Below the pieces are notes generated by a model that searched no databases, was not told the DNA's origin, and saw only the letters and a program-made list of their open reading frames with translations. Shown in pieces: positions 1 through 13,677 of a stretch of DNA of 64,000 nt (positions within the stretch are counted from its first letter, which is position 1; every line of letters starts with the position of its first letter). The stretch is from Sapria himalayana. Taxonomy: Eukaryota; Streptophyta; Magnoliopsida; Malpighiales; Rafflesiaceae. The translations under genes and the position numbers were made by a program. The stretch lies in assembly GCA_029783825.1 (NCBI GenBank), contig JAREIK010001331.1:54329-118328 (forward strand), given 5' to 3'.

Positions 1-3000
1 TGAAATCAGTTGCCCGGAAAAGAGCTAGATCTTAAAGTCTCGCATATACCGGGAAACAGGTTTAGTTGAGGCAGAAACTCTGGTTGCTTTGAGCTCCGGA
101 TCAAACCGACGGGCAGAGAGCGAACAGCCTACTTTAAGTAGTTCTATTGCTGGTAAGCTTAGCCGCCTGAACACGACGAGACTCTCTTTAACATATGATC
201 ATATGATGTCGTCGGATAAGTTTCTAGACTGATTTGCCTTTGGCTTCTTCCGGTTCCGGTATGGCTAGGGTTCACCAGAAAGAACTAAATAGCTAGATAA
301 ATAAAAGAGCCATTCCGTCACTACAGAATAGAAGTTTAAGTCTAGTTTTTGTTTCTCCTGGCGACCTAGCACCAGTGCATTCGAGAGATTTAAAGTCACA
401 TCCCTTGGGGGGAAGAGCAGCGGCATCCTCAAGCTAAGCTATGTCATCCACAGGTCATGGAAATAAGGACGTTGTTCCATCTCGAATTGAAGCTCGGTGT
501 GCTCGCCTACAAGGAAGGGTCGGTCACTCTTATTCGAACTGCCACGGTTAGGTCTCACAAAGACCTTGCCTATGTTCTTGCCTCGTCAACAGTACTTGCT
601 TACTTATGAAAGCCGCTTTCAATATAGCAAATTATTCGCATTGCTCAGGGGATCCCGGAACCAACCGTAGTAACAGCTACATGAATCAAACTCTTCCTTA
701 TGCCACTACAAGCAGAGAAAGCGACATCCCTATCTATAGACAGGAAGACCGGACTCTTATGTGACATAAGAGAGAGAAAAGAAGACAGAACGAACTGGAT
801 CGGAGAAAGAAAATCGAAATCGTCAAATTATGCACTAACTTGATGGAATGCATATATGAGGAACCATGACATTTCTGGGTTGTCACGGAAGAAGTTGAAA
901 ACTATAATTCGCAAGGAATTCTATCCAGAGATATTTAATGAGGGGGTTTGAGGAGGACTAGTAGATTCGATGGCAGTGCGCCAGGGAAAGGGCCAAGCTG
1001 TACAAGAATACCCCCATTAAAGTACCAAACAAAGGGTTCCACAAGCAAGCTATTATTCTGATTATCTCCCTGATTATCTCCACAAAGGCTGGAGCATCAA
1101 ACCCTAATGAAAGATCTCTCCCTCTCAGGTAATAGAAGGGCGGGTAATCATTTTCAAGCCACAAGAACTCCTACTGAACGATAGGAAAGTTAGTTCTTCC
1201 AGTTGGCATTCATTAGTCCGGTTGGGTGGGAGTCCCTATATCCGTATCCACTCTTTCTTTAAAGTGGCTGGATTGAATCTGATTATTATATATATAGCTA
1301 TACAGGTAATAGCTTGTCCTGCTTTCTTTCCTTTTTTCTGCTGTCCCCAAGCCTTCAGTGTGCAAATGCCTTTGCTTTTGTCTCTGCGTCGCTTAGGCTG
1401 GTTCAATGCCCCGGGAGGAACAAGTATTCGCAGGTCTTCGCTTGTAGAGTTGCATCACAACGGCTCTCTCCTGCCACCTTCATGTGGAAGGATAATGAAT
1501 AAAGAAAGTTGTGTAGATCCATCTATTCCCGTGGTTCAGAGAAAGTCTGTTGTAAAGGGAAAATCAATCCATTCCTTTTTTTCCGTGGGAAGCTCAAGCT
1601 GACTCGGCCAAAATAAGTAGTCAAGGCAAACTTATAAGCCAATCGATCCAATAGAGATTTCTCCGGCCAGCTTCTAAACGAGCAAGCAGGTTTTCCATCT
1701 TCTCTTAGTAATGGCCTCAATAGATCTATCTCTTGGGCAAAGTAGACTGCGCGGCTTCGCTCGTTCTTCTAAAAGATAAAAGATGGACTCGTGCCTGAAT
1801 CCGATATGAGTCAAATCAAATATCAGTAGAGGCATCAATCTTTCAAGTGAACGGTCGGATCCCTCATTGTTCATTCGCCCGGGAACGATATTCTGTAGGT
1901 TAATCCTCCATGAGATCCTTTGGGACTGAATAAGTAAGTTCTGTAGTCCAGGAATAGGATACTCTAAGTTCAGTAGGGAAGGGAGGAGACTCCTACTCAG
2001 CCAAAGTTGAAAATGGATAGATATATTATATTAGCTACGAGTGAACCTTTGCCGAATAGTTCTTATGGTAGTCAAGAAAGAACCTTACTTCTCAAACCGG
2101 GCAGAAAGAATTACAAAACTTGACAAAGAGGGAGTCATATTCTTTTGATGGCAACGAAGCCGATAGAACTGATCCCCTAAAAAGCGGTCCTGAAGATTAG
2201 CAACCTCTAACTACCAATTCGAATTTGTGAAACACAAAGATGAATCAGTCTCGTAGTGGAAATTCGTAGAGCAGGAAAGGAATCAACTCTTTCGAGCGAA
2301 GTCATCTCGTACCAGCCCGGAATAATAGAAAAGCAAGGCAGGCTACTGTGATTTGTATTTGCTGCTTTCAACCTTTTATTATTTAGATTCTTTAATCAAT
2401 TCTCTTCCCTACGCTCCTACCTTCCCTTCTTTAGGTACGAGCATTGAATAATTTATATCTGCGTAAGACTTCCTGACCCATAGCCAATAGGGCACTGACT
2501 CCTGCTCCTGGACAAAACACTTCTTCTTCTTCACCATTGGATCCTGGGACTGCAGACGAAGCTGTTGCCAAAGAGTTGGGATCGATCTACGGGCCACGGG
2601 CTGATTCTTCAACTCCCCTTGTATGCCATCCATCTTCGAGGAGGTCTTCCTTCCTATGATATTCCCAAGACCAAGAGAAGTTCTTTCTCCAAGAGCGTCT
2701 ACGCAAAGAAGGGATATGAAAACAAGACCGTATACTGTAACAGAACTAGCGGCGGTTACGTTCACAGATGCCCAAAGAAAATTCCCACACCTATGAGTGA
2801 GCAAAGAGCTTATTCGAGAGCAGCTGAGTCAATAGCACTGGATTCAAGGGATGCCTATTACCCCCTCTTCCCTACTTTCCTAAAAGCAGCAAAGGCATTC
2901 ATTCATACCTGTAACCATAGCTTGCTTGCTACAAAGAGCCATGCTTAAAGGCATGAAGGAGCTTACCTTCGACTAAGGCAGGAGTTTACTAAGGACTAAG

Positions 3001-4865
3001 GCATGAAAGAGGTTACTATTGAGCATCGCTTGCCTTACTAATGTGCAAGAAGGCTACGCACCTTGCCCTTATGAGTGCAATCCTTGGATGCTTACTTCTT
3101 CTATTACTAATATCATTTCTCTTATCGATTGATTTCCCGATAGGGCATTTGTCCGATAACGGATATGGAACTCTAGCACTACTACTCTAAGAAGATAAAT
3201 TGAACCACTAATCTTCGTGCTCGCTTACTGCCTACCATACTTACCATGCCTACTATGCTTACTAACCCACTAACCACTAACTCCTACCATGCATACGTCA
3301 GGATATTCTCTTTATCACAGACAGTATTCCTTCCTTATCCCGCTATTCCTGATTCTTGATAGCACAGGAAAGAGAGAAGACCGTACCCAGCCGAATCTCT
3401 TGACTTCACCGCTACGCACCTTTCAAACAGACTTGTCTTACTCCAAGAGCGAAAATAGCATCGGTTATCCTATCCGACAACCTAGGAGTAGTACTTGCTA
3501 AAGCTAAAGGGTTTCTCCCTCTCGACACGTGAAAGCTCAAAGCAGTCTAGCTAAGCCAAGTCAAGCAGTGCCAGATACGTATGAAATAGTTGCTGATTCT
3601 CGTCCTTCTTCAATCTATTCGATTCCTATCTCACCCGAGGGGGTACTCACTTTCTCTACGAGATGTTTCCGGCCGGGAGGGATAGAAGGAATAGCCGAAG
3701 GCAGGACTTATTGATTCATAAATCATAGGCAGGGGGTTGAAAATATCCTTTTAGGTTGGTCGAAGAAGAGGAGGACAATTTGGTTTAAGCTGCTATGCCC
3801 ACAGCTCTTATTCGAGTCCTTTTATTGCAAGTATACACGATGGAAGCATCCCAAGCCCAACAGATAACCGATGGAACAGGGATGCCCGAGAAGCCCTCTT
3901 ATTCTATCTCCGGTGCCAGGGAAGGTTCGAAGTCAATGGAAGCTAGCGATGGAAGTTACTCCGTATAATAAGGAAGTTGACCGAATCCGAGGCAATGACC
4001 GACTCATATCATTTCAGTGCCAAGCGGAACCAAGGTGATCAGATGCTAGCTCCTATTCCCCATTGGTAGGGAGTTCGAGCAGAACTTGATATGGAAGCAA
4101 GTTGGCGTTGGCCAGTAGCGGCTAAGCAGCATTGAACGAGGCTCCACCATCTTCTATTGCACCACCAGAGGCGAGGGAGGTACCAGCCAACTATCAATCT
4201 ATTTCACAATCTCGTTACTAAAGCTCTTCCTCCTTCACCGGAACTCTACAACTTGTATTCTCTTCACCAGTACCAGTATCTGGGCATCTGTGGCCATCTC
4301 CCCCTGCATCTTCATACTCTAGGTTCAATCCTATGCCATCCAACTTATAATCAAAATCTCTTAATTCCGCTCCCAGTCCCAGGTCCAATGTGCGGGTAGT
4401 CAGCCCCTGATTCCTCTCCCTGTGGGCCGATGGAATGAAGAACCTCTGCTTCCTTTCTCTTCATTTGCTTCCCCGGATCACAAGAGCTCGGGTAAACTCG
4501 TCAGCTGGATAGCTATAGTACAGAGTTTAAGGGGGGAATATAGATCGCTTTCCATTCCAGGGGACCGATAAAAGAAAAATGGAAGGAGATATGGAGCCAG
4601 TGAGTGGCAACTGGTTAAGCGGTGCACAGCCTTCTATGTGCTATCCCACTCGTCCCTTCTCCTTTCCTTTCAGTCAAGGTCTAACCTCGCGTAGCTAATG
4701 AAAGGGAATACCTTCGAAAAGAACCGACTATAAGCCCTGAAAGCCTGCAAGCAAACCTCCCTGACTCTCTCTATAACAAAATTCCCCAGGTAAGCTCCAG
4801 AACCGGCGGAATTGCCCAATCCTATCTTTCATTGAGGTCAGTCCGAAGCGGGAGCAACTTCTACA
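1..4865. other. Organelle-like (plant mitochondrial-type) DNA block, probable NUMT
   Basis: This block has balanced base composition, no satellite monomers and no long A/T runs, in sharp contrast with everything after it. Its texture, with short mixed ORFs, purine-rich AAGAAAG stretches and no codon-like periodicity over long distance, resembles angiosperm mitochondrial intergenic DNA. That is an impression from composition, not a homology match. I looked for conserved mitochondrial genes (nad, cox, atp, rps, rRNA) and tRNA cloverleaves on both strands and recognised none. The longest open frames (1222-1602 plus, 2409-2804 minus, 2565-2948 plus) begin at TTG rather than ATG, overlap one another and match no family I know. 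Alternatives are an old nuclear intergenic region, a degenerate retroelement, or an assembly chimera with an organelle contig. Confidence 0.5.
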
Positions 4866-4872
4866 GTTAAAT
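4858..4872. other. Abrupt junction between organelle-like DNA and AT-rich satellite
   Basis: Within about ten bases the sequence changes from balanced composition (ending near GAGCAACTTCTACAG) to satellite (TTAAATATTAAAATATAATT). The satellite starts in mid-monomer, at the part normally followed by ACAAAACCTAAAATGATTCA. No target duplication, terminal repeat or filler is visible. This fits end-joining of an organelle fragment into the satellite, or an assembly join. Confidence 0.7.
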
Positions 4873-5758
4873 ATTAAAATATAATTACAAAACCTAAAAT
4901 GATTCATAAGGAAATAAAAATATATTACTATATAATAAATTTTTATTTTGAAATTTTTTCTTCTTTTTTTAAGTTTATATATATTTTTTGTTGAAAAATA
5001 ATTTATATAAATTATATATGTCTGACTCATAATTTATATTTTAATTAATATTTAATAAAAATAAACGAATAAATAAATAAAATGAATATTTTAAATTATA
5101 TTAAAAAAAATAATATTGAGATTTATTATTTATTATTTTGGGTTTAGCAATTTAAAAAAATTAACTATTTAGGGTTTTCGAGATTTCGGAGTTTTTGACT
5201 TAAGTATTTAGGCATTTAGTAGTTTATATGATTTATTTAAACAATGAAATAACAAAAAAAAGTATATTTGGTATTTTCTCACATTTTCAAAGGTGAATAT
5301 GATAATATAATAATTTTAAATATTTTTAAAAATGTGAATATTATATTTAGTAAAAAGAATCATTATAATTATATATAATATAAACTAAATATAAACAATT
5401 TTATTGATAGATATGATATCAATTATCAAAAAATAAATTAATATGCTATTATTAATATGATAAATATAAATTAAAATATAATTGCAAAACATTAAATTAT
5501 TCAAAATCAAATTATAATTTATTACCATATAATAATTTTTGTTTTTTAGTTTTTGCTTCTTTTTATAAGCTTATATTTTTTGTTGATTAAAAATAAATTA
5601 TTTAAATTAGATTTAAGGTATACGAGTTTAAAGTTTTAAGTGTTTAGGGGCTTTTGAGTTTAAGAGTTTATAGATTTAAATTTTTAGGCATTTAGTTGTC
5701 TATAAGTTTTATTTAAACAATGATATAAAAAAAAATTTATTTTTATTTTTTTTCCTGA

Positions 5759-5784
5759 TTTTCTAAGGTTATAACCTTAGAAAA
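5759..5784. repeat. Perfect 26-bp palindrome of the satellite core (variant)
   Basis: TTATAA centre with arms of ten bases each (TTCTAAGG core on the left and its exact complement on the right). It is a compensated variant of the usual CAAAGG arms, with both arms carrying the matching change. This suggests the inverted symmetry has been maintained or re-created in this monomer. Confidence 0.8.
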
Positions 5785-8334
5785 TATAAAAATTTCTAAA
5801 TTTTTTTCATATGTAAATATAATATTTAGTTATAATAATCTTAGTAAATACAAGTCATTTAAATTCAATATAAATAATCACATTGCTAGATATTATATTA
5901 ATGACCAATAAATAAATTAATAAACTATTATTAATAAGATAGATATTATTTAAAATATATTTGCAAAATCATAATTTATTTAAAATCAAAGTATATATTA
6001 CTAAATAATAATTTTTTTAAAGATTTTACTTTTTTATAAGTTTATATTTTTCTTATTAAAAATAAATTATTTAAATTATATTTTTCTTCCTCATAATTTA
6101 TTTTGTAATTTATAATTCTATAAAAATAGACTAATAAATAATTAAAATAAATATTTAAAATTATAATGAATACAAATAAAATTGAGATCTATTATTTATT
6201 CTTCAGGATATACAGGTTTAATGGTTTAAGTATTTAGGTGTTTTTCGGTTTAGTCATTTAAGTGTTTATGCCTTTGGTGATTTTCTCTAATTTTTGAAGG
6301 TTATAACCTTTGAAAATATAATAATTTTTAATTTTTTTTTAAAATGTGAATATAATATTTAGTTATAATAATCGTGATAATTATATATAATGTAAAATCA
6401 ATATAAATAATTTTATTAATAGATATTATAATAATGATTAATAAATAAATTAATAAACTATTATTAATTAGAATGATATAAATTAAAATATAATTGCAAA
6501 AACTAAAATTATTCAAAATTAAATTAAAATAAATTACTAAATAATAATATTTTGTTTTGAAAATTTTGCCTCTTATTATAATCATATAATTTTATGCTCA
6601 AAAATAAATTATTTAAATTATATCTGTCTCACTAATAATTTATTTTGTAATTAATATTTCAATAAGAATAAATTGATAAATAATTAAAACGAATATTTAA
6701 AATTATAATGAATACTAATAAAAATGAGATTTATTATTTATTATTTAGAGTATACTAATTTAAAGGCTTATGTATTTATCGGCTTATGGGTTTAGGAGTT
6801 TAGTCATTAAGAATTTAGGTATTTCGTGGTTTATAGATTTTTTTAAAAAATCTAATAACAAAAAATTTAATTTTTTATTTTTAATTATTTTCAAAGATTA
6901 TAACCTTTGAAAACATAATAATTTTAAAATTTTTTTAAAATGTGAAAATATTATTTTGTTATAATAATCTAAATAATTATATATTATGTAAATTCAATAT
7001 AAATAAATTTTTTATAGATATTATTATTACGATAATAAAATAAATTAATAAACTATTATTAATAAGATAAATATTAAATAAAATGTATTTGAAAAACCTA
7101 AATTGATTCAAAATCAAAGTAAAATATATTAATAAGATATATATTAAATAAAACTATTATTAATAAGATAAAATATACATGTTTAAAATATTATATATTT
7201 AGGAGTTTTGTGATTTAAGAATTTAGTGATTTAAGTGTTTAGGCATTTAGTAGTTTATAGGTTTTATTTAAAAAAGAAAATAACAAAAAAATTTTTTTTG
7301 TTATTTGTTATCATTTTTGAAGGATATAACCTTTCAAACTATAATAATTTTTAAATTTTTTTTAAATGCGAATACTATATTTAGTTATGATAATCTTAAT
7401 AATTATATATCATGTAAATTCAATATAAACAATTATATTGATATATATTATAATAATGATCAATCAAAAGATTAATAAACAATTATTAATGAGATAAATA
7501 TTATTTAAAATATATTTACAAACCCTAAAATTATTCAAAATCAAAGTGAAATATTTACAAAACCTAAAATATATAAGCTTATATATTTTTGATGAAAAAT
7601 AAATTATTTAACTTATATTTGTCTAACTATTACTTTATTTTTTATTTCTATAAAAATAAACTAATAAATAATTAAAATGTATATATAAAATTATAATGAA
7701 TACTAATAATAATGAGATTTATAATTTATTATTTAGGGTATACCTATTTAATGGGTTAAGTTTATTGTGGTTTTGGGGTTAATGAGTTTATTGATTTATA
7801 TGTTTACACATTTAGGTTTTTATAGGTTTTATTTAATTAATGAAATAACAAAAAATTTATTTTTATGAATTTTCGTGATTTTCAAAGGTTATAACATTTG
7901 AAAATATAATAATTTTTTAATAGTTCTAAAATATTAATACTATACTTAGTTATAATAATCTTAATAATTATCTTTGATTTAAATTAAATATAAAAAATTT
8001 TATTAATATATATTATTTTGATGATCAAAAAATAAATTAATAAACTTTTATTAATAAGATAGATATTAATTAAAATATATTTGCAGAACCCAATTTAATT
8101 CAAAATCGAAGTAAATTATATTACTAAATAAAATTTTAAATTTTAGAAATTTTGTTTATTTTTATACGCTTATATATTTTTTCATAAAAAATAATTTATT
8201 TAAATTATATATGTCTCGCTCATTATTTATTTTGTAATTAATATTTCTATTAAAATAAACTAAAAAATAAATAAAATGAATATTTAAAATTATAATGAAT
8301 ACAAATAAAAATGAGATTAATTATTTATTATTTA

Positions 8335-8433
8335 GGTTATATAGGTTTAATGGTTTAAGTATTTAGGGGGTTTTGGGGTTTAGGAGTCTAGAGATTTAAA
8401 TGTTTAGGCATTTAGTGGTTTATAAGTTTTATT
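8335..8433 (+). repeat. Octamer-phased TTTA box of the satellite (representative copy)
   Basis: TTTA words start at 8346, 8354 and 8362. After a one-base slip they continue at 8379, 8387 (TCTA), 8395, 8403, 8411, 8419 and 8427 (TTTT), an 8-nt spacing over about ten units. Intervening bases are G-rich on this strand, giving words such as TTTAGGCA and TTTAGTGG that resemble the plant telomere repeat TTTAGGG with one extra base. Nearly every monomer has such a box. The left tag GGTTATATAGGTTTAATGG marks one subtype and recurs at 41115-41133 and, inverted, at 34175-34193 and 63168-63186. Confidence 0.8.
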
Positions 8434-10251
8434 TAAATATTAAAATAATAAAAAAATTATTTTTGTGATTTTTTATCATTTTTGAAGTTTATAACCTTTG
8501 AAAATATAATAATTTTTAAATTTTTTTCAAATGTAAATATAACATTTAGTTATAATAATCTTAATAATTATAAGACATTTAAATTCAATAAAAGTAATTT
8601 TATTATTAGATATTATAAAATTGATCAAATAATAAATTAAAAATCTATTCTTAATAAGTTTGATAGCAATTAAAATATAATTGCAAAACCTATATATAAT
8701 GATTTAAAATCAAAGTAAAATATATTAATAAATAATAATTTTTTGTTTTCAAATTTTTAATTCTTTTAATAAGCTTATATATATTTTTTGATTAAAAATA
8801 AATTATTAAAATTATAGTTGTCTGGCTCATTATTTATTTTGTAATTAATATTTCTATAAAAAATAAACTAATAAATAATTAAAATGAATATTTAAAATTA
8901 TAATGAATACAAATTAAAATGAGATTTATGATTTATTATATGTGGTATCCCGGTTTAATGGTTTGATTATTTACAAGTTTTGTTGTTTAGAAGTTTATCA
9001 ATTTATGTTTTTAGGTATTTAGTGGTTTATAGGTTTTATTTATATAATAAAAATAAAAAATTTTTTTTCGATTTTTTCTGATTTTCAAAGGTTATACCCT
9101 TTGAAAATAAAATAATTTTTAAAATTTTTTGAATTGTGAATACCATGTATAATTATATTAATAGTACTAATTATATATCATATAAATTCAATATAAATAA
9201 TTTTAATGATAGATATTATAATAATGATCAAAAATTAAATTAATAAACTATTATTAATAATATAAATATTAATTAAAATATATTTACATAACACAAAATG
9301 ATTCAAAATAAAATAAAAATATATTACTAAATAATAATATTTAATTTATAAAATATTCGTTCTTTTTATAATCTTATATTTTTTTATTAAAATAAATTAT
9401 TTAAATAATATTTGTCTCACTTGAAATTTATTTTGTAATTAATTTTTCTAAAAAGTTAAACTATAAATAATTAAAATGAATATTTAAAATTATAATAAAT
9501 AGAAAAAAAATGAGATTTATTATTTATTAAGTAGTATATAGATGTTAAAAGGTTTATGTATTTACGGGTTTCGGGATTTATGAGCTTACTGATTTAAGTA
9601 AGTAAGCATTTAATTATCTATAGGTTTTATTTAAAAAATGAATAACAAAAAATTTATTTTTATTATTTTCTCTCATTTTTTAAGGTTACAACCTTTGAAA
9701 ATATAATAATTTTTGAATTATTTTCAAAAGTGAATACAATATTTAGTTATAATAATCATTATATTTATATATCATATAAATTCAATATAAACTATTTTAT
9801 TGATAAATATTCTAATAATGATCAAAAAATAAATTAATAATCTATTATTAATAAGATAGTTATCAATTATAATATAATTATAAAACCTAAAATTATTCAG
9901 AAGCAAAGCAAAATATATTACTATAAATTAATTTTTTGTTTTGAATTTTTTTTTCTTTTAAAAAGTTTATCTATATTATTTTGATGAAAAATAATTTATA
10001 TAAATTATATTTGTGTGACTCATAATTTATTTTGTAATTAATATTTATATAAAAATAAACAAATAATTAATTAAATTTGATTATTTAAAATTAAAATGAA
10101 AAAAAAATGAGATTTATTTTTTATTATTTAGGAATACCGGTTTAATTTAAATTAGATCTGTCTCACTAATAATTTATTTTGTAATTAATATTTTTATAAA
10201 AATAAACTTATAAATAATTAAAATAATAATTAAAATTATATTGAATAATTA

Positions 10252-10860
10252 AAATAATTTATTTTGTTCCTCTCTCAATTTTAGAATGATTGCTAAGCTC
10301 TAACCAAAATAATAGGAGCTTTTACTTTATCTCTATTATCTCTCAACATATTTGATGTTGAATCACTGTGCTATCAATGTACATATTAGATCCGTCTCTA
10401 CAACTACATGGTGCATACAAAGTATAAAATATTAAGTCAGAAATAAGACTATAAGTTTGAATCTTTGGCTCCCATGTGGCTGGTCTGGACTCCATTGCTT
10501 ACTGGCCCTGCTTTGTGATGCTTCGGATATTTCCGGCTCTACAATTAATCATCGATTACCTTCTACTCCTGTTGGGCGATGGTTGGGTGGCGCTCTATGT
10601 TGCCTGATAGGGCTAGTGGGACCCACTCCTAGCTTCTTATGGGTTTACTCCCGACCACTTTGCTCAGTCTCGTCAGTTATTTGAATGTTATCATCTCGGC
10701 TTGCTAGTGTCACCCTCTACAAGTTGGTGGCCCATACTTCTGGCTGCTTCTAGGACTTGCTGGCCCCTCTAAATGCTACACCAAAATGGACAAGAATATG
10801 TGCACGTGTGTACTATGGTCCGTCGCTATGTGTGTTTGGTGCAGCAGTATCAGGTTTTAG
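10252..10860 (-). repeat. Internally deleted copy of composite unit X
   Basis: About 609 bp of non-satellite sequence inside array I. It is the reverse complement of both ends of the long X copies at 29851-32328 and 59171-61607. Bases 10252 to about 10378 match the distal end of X (TTTTGTTCCTCTCTCAA ... GTTGAATCACTG). From about 10379 to 10860 it matches the proximal end, which finishes GTGCAGCAGTATCAG. Roughly 1.9 kb of the middle is missing. The outer junctions with satellite are at the same monomer positions as in the long copies, so the deletion happened inside an already established X unit. Confidence 0.8.
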
Positions 10861-13629
10861 GAGTTTATTAATTTAAGTATTTAGGTATTTTGTGGTTTAT
10901 AGGTTTTATTTAAATAATTAAATAACAAAAAATTATTGTTATCACTTTTTCTCATTTTCAAGGTTATAACTATTGAAAATATTTTAATTTTTAATTTTTT
11001 TTCAAATGTTAATACAATATTTAATTATAATAAACATAAAAATTAAATATCATGTAAATTCAATATAAATAATTTTATTGATCGATATTGAAATACTGAT
11101 CATTAAATAGATTAATAAACTATTATTAATAAAATAGATATTAATTAAAATATATTTACAAAACCTAAAACGATTCAAAATCAAAGTAAAATATATGACT
11201 AAATAATAATTTTTTATTTTTAGAATTTTGATTCTTTTTATAAGCTTATAAATTTTTTTGATGAAGATAAATTATTTAAATTATATTTGTATCATTCATA
11301 ATTTAATTTTGCAATTAATATTTATATAAAAATAAACTAATAAATAATTAAAATAAATATTGAAATTATAATGAATACAAATAAAAATGAGATTTATGAT
11401 TAATTATTTAGGGTATACCGGTTTAATTGTTTAAGTATTTAGGAGTTTAGTAGTTTAGTGATTTATGTGTTTAGACATTTAGTAGTTTATATGTTTTAGT
11501 TAAATAATGAAATAAAATAATATTATTTTTCAAATTTTTTATCAATTTTGAACGTTATAACCTTTATAAATATAATAATTTTTAAATTTTTTTCAAATGT
11601 GAATACAATATTTAGTTATAATGAACTTAATAATTATATATCATGTAAATTAAATATAACCAATTTTATTGATATATATTAATAAACTAAATATATATAT
11701 AAATATAATAATGATCAATAAATAAATTAATAAACGTTTATATATTGATAGATATTTATATATTATTTATAAATACATAAACCTTTAAAGATGGTTTAAA
11801 TGTTTAAGTATTTATTAGCTTTGGGGTTTTGGGGTTTAGGAGTTTTATGATTTAAGCATTTAGGCATTTAGTAGTTTATAGGTTTTATATAAACAATAAA
11901 ATAACAAAAAATTTATTTTTGTGATTTTATCTCATTTTCAAAGATGATAACCTTTAAAAATATAATAATTTTTAAATTATTTTCAAATGTAAATATAATA
12001 TTTAGTTATAATAATCTTTATAATTATATATCATGTAAATTCAATATAAACAATTTTATTTATAAATATTCTAATAATGATCAAAAAAATAAATTAATAA
12101 TCTATTATTAATAAGATAGATATCAATTAAAATATAATTACAAAACTTAAAATGATTCAGAATCAAAGCAAATTATATTACTAAAAATAATTTTTTGTTT
12201 TAAAATTTTTTTTTCTTTTAAAAAGTTTATCTATTATTTTTTGATGAAAAATAATTTAAATAAATTATTTTTGCCTAGCTCAATTTATTTTGTAATTAAT
12301 ATTTATATATAAATAAACAAATAAATAATTAAAATGAATATTTAAAATTATAATGAAAAAAATGAGATTTATTATTTATTATTTAGGGATACTATTTTAA
12401 TTTAAATTAGATCTGTCTCACTAATAATTTATTTTGTAATTAATATTTCTATAAAAATAAACTGATAAATAATTAAAATAAAAATTTTAATTATACTAAA
12501 TAAAAATTAAAATTATATTTATGCTTTATTATATTAATCTATACCAGTTTAATGGAATAAGCATTTAAAGGTTTTGTTGATTAGGAGTTTAGCAATTTAT
12601 GTTTTTAGGCATTTTGTGGTTAATAGGTTTTATTTCAAAAATAAAATAACAAAAAAAATTTCTATAAATTGTTATCATTTTCATAGGTTATAAACTTTGA
12701 AAATATAATAATATTTACAATGTTTTGAAATGTGAATACAATATTTAGTTATAATAATATTAATAATTATATATCATATAAATTCAATATAAACAATTTT
12801 ATTGATAGATAATATAATAAAGATCAAAAATTAAATTAATAAACTATTAATAAAAAGATATATATTAATTAAAAAATATTTACAAAACCCAAATTCATTT
12901 AAAATTAAAGTAAAATATATTACTGGATAATAATTTTTAATTTTTTAATTTTTACTTCTTTTATAAGCATATATTTTTTTTTAGTAAAATTAAATTAATT
13001 AAATTATATTTGTCGCACTAATACTTTATTTTTTAATAAATATTTCAATAAAAATAAATAAATAAATAATTAAAATGAATATTTAAAATATAATAAATAA
13101 AAATAAAAATTAGATTTATTAATTATTAAGTAGTATATAGCAGTTTAATGGTTTATTTATTTAGGAATTACGTGGTTTAGGACTTTACTGGTTTAACTGT
13201 GTATGCATTTAGTGGTTTATAGCTTTTATTTAAGAAAAAAAATAAAAAAAAAATTATTTTTATTATTTTTTGATATTTTCAAAGTTTATAACCTTTCAAT
13301 ATATAATAATTTTTAAATTTTTTTCAAAATTGAATAAATATTTATTTATAATAATCATAATAATTATATATCATATCAATTCAATATAAACAATTTTATT
13401 GATAGATATTCTAATAATTATCAAAAAATAAATTAAAAATCTATTATGAATAAGATTGATTTAACTTAAAATATAATATCAAAACCTAAAATGATTCAAA
13501 AGCAAAGCAAAATATATTACTTAATAATAATTATTTTTTTTAAATTTGTATTCTTTTTATAAGCTTATCAATTTTTTGATGAAAAATAATTGTTATAAAT
13601 TATATTTTTAACTCATAATTTATTTTATA

Positions 13630-13633
<4 letters not shown>

Positions 13634-13670
<37 letters not shown>
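13634..13670. repeat. (TA)n microsatellite inside a satellite monomer
   Basis: An uninterrupted TA run of about 37 bp following TTATAATTAA. It sits in the monomer subtype that reads TTTTTAACTCATAATTTA upstream. A second TA expansion at 17241-17284 lies at the same place in another monomer of that subtype; related monomers near 42.8 kb and 53.3 kb (inverted) lack the expansion. Confidence 0.9.

Positions 13671-13677
<7 letters not shown>

Noticed and set aside
1222..1602. 126-codon plus-strand frame, and overlapping 2409-2804 minus and 2565-2948 plus frames in the organelle-like block
   Set aside because: Starts are TTG, the frames overlap on opposite strands and no family is recognisable. 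3289-3501 does start with ATG but is only 70 codons with no recognisable features.
10457..10684. 75-codon frame of X, also open at 30018-30245
   Set aside because: Starts at TTG, is broken by a one-base deletion in copy B, and amino-acid divergence follows DNA divergence. No evidence of selection.
13634..13670. TA run considered as a TATA promoter or origin
   Set aside because: It is a copy-specific microsatellite; equivalent monomers lack it and no gene lies downstream.
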